From contig JAHDYR010000037.1 of NCBI GenBank assembly GCA_019828565.1, positions 1-64,000 of the forward strand: 64,000 bases of DNA, given 5' to 3'. A program made the translations under genes and the position numbers. Source of the DNA: Carpediemonas membranifera. Lineage: Eukaryota; Fornicata. This document shows, piece after piece, positions 59,929-64,000 of the stretch; positions within the stretch are counted from its first letter, which is position 1; the number at the start of each line of letters is the position of its first letter. Under the pieces are notes generated by a model, which made no database searches, was not told the origin of the DNA, and saw only the letters and a program-made list of their open reading frames with translations.

Positions 59929-61757
59929 CTAACTACCTGCGGGAATTTATTCCGAACTACGCATCGGTCCTGGCGCCCATCGTCGACCTCACCAAGGCAA
60001 AAGTGCCGTTCGTCTGGGGCAAAGCCCAACAGCAGGCCTTCGAGGAAGTGAAGCGCCTCATCATGCGCCGACCGATCCTCGCGTACCCCGACTACTCCCG
60101 GACGCTCATCGTGCGTACCGACGCCTCCACCGCCGGTTGCGGCGGTGTTCTCCTGCAGGAGAAGGAGGGTGAGGAACAAGTCATCGCCTACACCTCCCAC
60201 CGTTTCACTGAGGCCGAGCAACGCTGGAGCACCATCGAACAGGAGCTCTTTGGCGTGTTCCATGCCATCATCAGCTTCGAGCATTTCATCCTAGGGCACC
60301 CCTTCGTTGTCGAGACGGACCATCGGAATTTGACCTATCTTGAGTCCACCACTACGCCTAAGCTCGTCCGCTGGCGCCTTCGCCTCTCCGAATACGACTT
60401 CACGGTCCGTCACATCGCCGGAGTCAACAACGAGGTGGCCGATTGCCTTTCCAGATGCCTGACGATTCGCTCACAGCGCGTGGCATCCCCGGTGGACATT
60501 ACCCACCAGGTACGGCAGCTTTTTGGCAAGTGCCACAACGCCCGTGTTGGACACATGGGCACCCGCATCACGACGGATCGGATCGCCGCCCAGCTACCTT
60601 CGTTTGCCCGCAAGGCGATCGAGAAACACGTCAAGCCCCTAGTCCGTACATGCCCGGTGTGCCAGCTCACGCGACAGCGCGCCAAGGTCAGTGTAGACCT
60701 CCCTCGCCAGCCCACAATGGCACCGTACCCCATGCACACCTGGGCCGTGGACTTTATTGGCCCGTTCCCGGAAGAACACGGTTTCCGTCACATCCTAGCC
60801 GCCGTTGACTGCTTCTCCCGGTTCGTGGAGCTAGTTCCCACGCCCGATTGCACCGCGCAGTCAGCGGTCACGGCCATCATGCAACTGGTGGGCCGCTACG
60901 GATGCCCGGCACACATTCGCTCTGATCAGGGCCCCCACTTTACCGCCCACCTGTTTGCTCAGCTCTCGCGCATCCTGAACATTCAGCACGACTTTACGCT
61001 CCCGTACCATCACCAGTATAACGGCATCATCGAGCGCCGCAACAAGGAAGTGAACCGCCACCTCCGCGCCGCCATGAACGAGCTGACCGATGACTTAGCC
61101 GACTGGGTTGCCTGTCTCCCGCTTGTACAGCGCACTCTGAACTGCACGCCGTGTGCAGCCACCGGCAACATACCCCCGGCCAACATCATGTTCGGTAACC
61201 TCACCGACACGGACCGAGTACTGCTACACAACCCGGTGGAGGGGGTGGGCGACGTCGCATTGTACTACGACAACCTGCTTGAGGCACAGAGACAGCTTGT
61301 CAAGGCCGTGCCAGTTCCTAAGCCACGTCCGGTCACCCAGACCACTTTCACTGTCGGCCAAGCTGTTGTGGTCACCAGGCCCGACAATGCCCGTGGCCCC
61401 TCTCGTCTGAGCCCCATCTATATGGGCCCCTACACCGTAGCCTCCCTCGACGGCACACTCGCCACCCTCACGAATCTTCGAACTCGTGCCGAAGAGACGT
61501 ATGATCTCCGCCGCCTCGTTCCCTTCCTCGGCGACTACACCCCCGACGACCTCACCGCCTTCGCTGCCGCCGGTGAGCAAGAATACACCGTCGAAGACAT
61601 CATCGACCACCGCTCTGGTCGTACCAAGACCCGTTTCCGTTTCCGTGTCCGCTGGGCCGGCTACGGTCCCGATGACGACACCTGGCTTCCCTATGCCGAG
61701 GTCCGTGACCTCGAAGCCCTCGACCGGTACTTGTCGAAGACCGGCATTCAGCTGTAA
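59886..61757 (+). pseudogene. RNase H, integrase and chromodomain of copy A (shifted frame)
   Basis: Continues the RT connection domain (SFTGMTNYLREFI), then RNase H RTDASTAGCGG and TDHRNLTYL; integrase zinc (GHMGTRITTDR, CPVCQLTR), VDFIGPFPE, SDQGPHFT and GIIERRNKE; and a C-terminal chromodomain (YTVEDIIDH, RVRWAGYGPDDDTWLP) ending at TAA 61757. Only the frameshift prevents a full Pol. Confidence 0.9.
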
Positions 61758-61769
61758 TAGAGAGGGTAG

Positions 61770-61888
61770 TGTGGTGAGGCGCAGTTTAAGGTTTTGGTTT
61801 TTGACCATTTTCACCACTGCGGTTTCCAGGAGTAAATCAGTTCTCATCCATTAATTGGAAAGTTCCCTTCAAGGCCAAACCAAGCACA
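61770..61888 (+). repeat. Middle LTR shared by the tandem copies (119 bp)
   Basis: Preceded by the purine-rich AGAGAGGGTAG; it serves as 3' LTR of copy A and 5' LTR of copy B. Confidence 0.88.
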
Positions 61889-63478
61889 GTATCGATACTA
61901 CATGCAGTCTTTTGGCATCACCATCCCGTATTTGCGATCGCTTACGCGTTCTGCCTTCTTCACCTTCCAGGACGACGTCGATCACTACCAAGTTCAAGCG
62001 AGAGCCCTCAATCTCCAACTACCTCCCCTTGCAACCTTCCTTAGCCCATCTGTCACGCGCCTCGTGCGCCTCCGCGTCCCTATCGACGATATCCCCGACG
62101 GCGACCTCTTCGACACTATCGCGACCGAGTTCTTCAAGTTTCATACACAAGTTGAAGCTTACCAGTCTATCCAGCGCCTCCGCCTGCGCTCCCTCGAGCC
62201 GCCGGCCCTCTTAGCCCACATAGACTTACCATAAGACCCTCGCGCTATGTGATGATAACACTCGCCCCATCGATCAACAGACGCGGAAGCTCTTCACTGC
62301 CTCGCTCCCCTCGGCCCTCAAGACTCGCCTCAAGATCGTTAGCCCCGAGACGTTCGCTGAGGCCTGTGAGGCGGCCATCACAGAGCTCGATGACATAGTC
62401 TCCATCCGCGCGCAGAGCGAATCTTTCCGCGACGAGCCCCGCCTCGACATGCCGCCCCGGCGCCCTCCGCCCATCAAGGCCAAGGCTGAGCCGACCGCCC
62501 CTACCGTCGATCGCCGGCCGAAGTCGGAGCTCATCTGCCACGGTTGTGGCCTCACAGGTCATGTACGGCCCGAGTGCCCTCACCGGGATCACCCCGGCTT
62601 CTTCGCGCATGGCATCCGTCGCCAAGCGCTCAACCTCACTGCTAAGTTGGCCGCCCACACCAACAACAGCAGCCCTCATGTGAGCCTCCATTTCTCTGAC
62701 CACGTCCCTCGCACCGCCTTGCTTGATACCGGTGCCAGCCTTAACTTCATCCCTCCAGCGCTTGCCGAGGAGATGCACCTGCGTCTCTTCGAGGCCCACG
62801 TCCCGCTCGAGACGGCCAACGGCACTATTACCGCGGAGTATACGACCCGTCCCGTGACTATCACACTGCAGCTCGAGCGCCCAGTGGAGGTCACGGCGGA
62901 GTTCTTCGTCCTCCCTTCCGCCGGAGAGCTAATCATCGGCGTGCCCACGATACGCGCCGTGGGTTTGTTGCCCGACCTGCTCGCCCCGCGCGCCGAGGCA
63001 GAGTTCGTTGAGGCCACCCCGGTGCCCCTGCCTGACGATCGTGCACCAGCCGAGATCGCTCATCCGCTGATCCAGGACTACCCGGACCTGTTCGCTTCTG
63101 AACTGCCTGGTGTCATCGGTGTTGAGCCTTTCCACATTGACCTATCCGACACCGACGTCGCCCCGTTTCCACCGCGCCGTATGTCGCCCGCCCTAGCTGA
63201 GGCCGTCAAGGCAGAGGTAGATGGGCTCCTCGCCAGAGGCATTATCCAACCCTCGACCTCGCCTTTCGCCTCCCCCGCCTTCACAGTGCCGAAGCGCGGG
63301 GGCAAGCGTCGCATGGTAATTGACTACCGGCGCCTGAACGAGAAAACGGTCCCCCTGCAGTACCCGCTAAGCAACCCGGCTGAGCTGCATCGTAGGCTCG
63401 CCGGCCATAACTACTACACGACGATTGACCTGGTCAGCGGATATCACCAGGTTCCGGTGGACCCGGCCTCCCGTCCTC
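61889..63478 (+). pseudogene. Copy B of the tandem chromovirus, truncated in RT
   Basis: Repeats 57950-59541 with very few substitutions (for example 58552 G against 62491 C). It includes the palindrome, ATGCAG at 61902, the same gag stop (62234), zinc knuckle, protease and the start of RT, then breaks at CCGTCCTC (63478) before YLDD. Confidence 0.92.
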
Positions 63479-64000
63479 ATGCTGTTTTTTCTGGTACTTT
63501 AACCGGGACTTTAAGTCCCGGAATAAGTCCCGGAATACATGAAAAAAGGACGATTGCAAGAAAAAATGAACGCGCTCAAACAATTAAACTACAGCGTATT
63601 ACGCCTTGCACTTGCACAAGGCATCGTTTAGACATCCGTACAACATGCTGAAGACCTTCACTCGCGAAGTCAGTGGCATCGCACAAACTCTCGTCGAAAA
63701 ACTGTCTCATGGTTCATCTAGGGTCGGGATAGACTGCCGTGCCTCCCCCACTGGTCCAGTATGCCGAGATAAAATTTCCTGGGTGCGTAAAGATGCGATT
63801 TTTGGGAATTGCTCCGAAAGAAGTTTGCTTTTGCTCGCCAACAAAGAAGGCCGAAAGCAAGTGAGAACATCTGTGTCACATAACAACCTTTGTTCTGCAT
63901 CAAATAGCAGCAAGATTGCATACGGCATCGAGTATTCTCGAGAAAACACTCAAAACTTTGCCTGGCAAACGAAAAACGATCCTAAAAGCTAATTTACCTC
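63479..64000. other. Sequence beyond the truncated element, no gene recognised
   Basis: Starts with T-rich DNA and a 19-base near-palindrome (63503-63521), with AAGTCCCGGAATA repeated twice. An ORF at 63606-63992 (+) has no family signature. The last bases are TTTACCTC, like the junction sequences at 17845 and 31175. Confidence 0.4.
63503..63521. repeat. Inverted repeat CCGGGACTT/AAGTCCCGG
   Basis: Nine-base arms around a single T, followed by a further direct repeat of AAGTCCCGGAATA. Confidence 0.8.

Overview
The window reads as eukaryotic nuclear DNA from a compact, GC-rich, intron-poor protist. A short island of host genes (about 44.2-50.8 kb) is surrounded by dense layers of transposable elements. 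The host genes carry very short introns. One is a 28-base intron ending in CTCACACAG, a 3' splice motif like that of Giardia and Trichomonas. A TGTAAA motif overlaps or follows two stop codons. These points suggest a metamonad flagellate, possibly a free-living fornicate such as a Carpediemonas relative. That placement is inference; no rRNA or other phylogenetic marker is present.

Region 1 (1-43.85 kb) is built from Helitron-like rolling-circle elements, all on the + strand and head to tail. One element (22087-27015) has an intact 1642-residue Rep/helicase protein with an OTU-like cysteine-protease domain at its C-terminus. A second family (17850-21029) is 5'-truncated inside the helicase but still open for about 1050 codons. 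A third family (37945-39930) keeps only the OTU and basic AT-hook tail. Each family has its own non-coding tail (A, B, C), but all three share a GC-rich module of about 150 bp just after the coding region, seen ten times. The tails end at a fixed point (TTA or TTAC) and are followed by variously truncated sequence. The first 18 kb is a hierarchical repeat: a roughly 1.87-kb block (tRNA-like motif, antisense captured-gene fragment, OTU tail, tail A) alternates with arrays of a 423-bp satellite (7.8, 2.7 and 10.8 units).

Nested in this region are a complete Ty3/Gypsy chromovirus (31829-36651; identical 129-bp LTRs, 4-bp target duplication), which sits in a tail B copy, and a small non-coding LTR element (40734-43510; 67-bp LTRs, 5-bp target duplication), which splits a tail C copy.

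Region 2 (44.2-50.8 kb) holds the host genes: a helical-repeat (TPR-like) protein, an MMS21/NSE2-like SP-RING SUMO ligase, a CIPK-like kinase with NAF-like and KA1-like regions, and a NUBP2/Cfd1-type Fe-S scaffold ATPase.

Region 3 (50.86-63.5 kb) is a retroelement graveyard. It contains a 5'-truncated DIRS-like element with tyrosine recombinase, two broken minus-strand chromoviruses joined together, a gag fragment, and two tandem + strand chromovirus copies, the second cut off. Four LTR families share one trait: a 12-base palindrome exactly where the primer-binding site should be.
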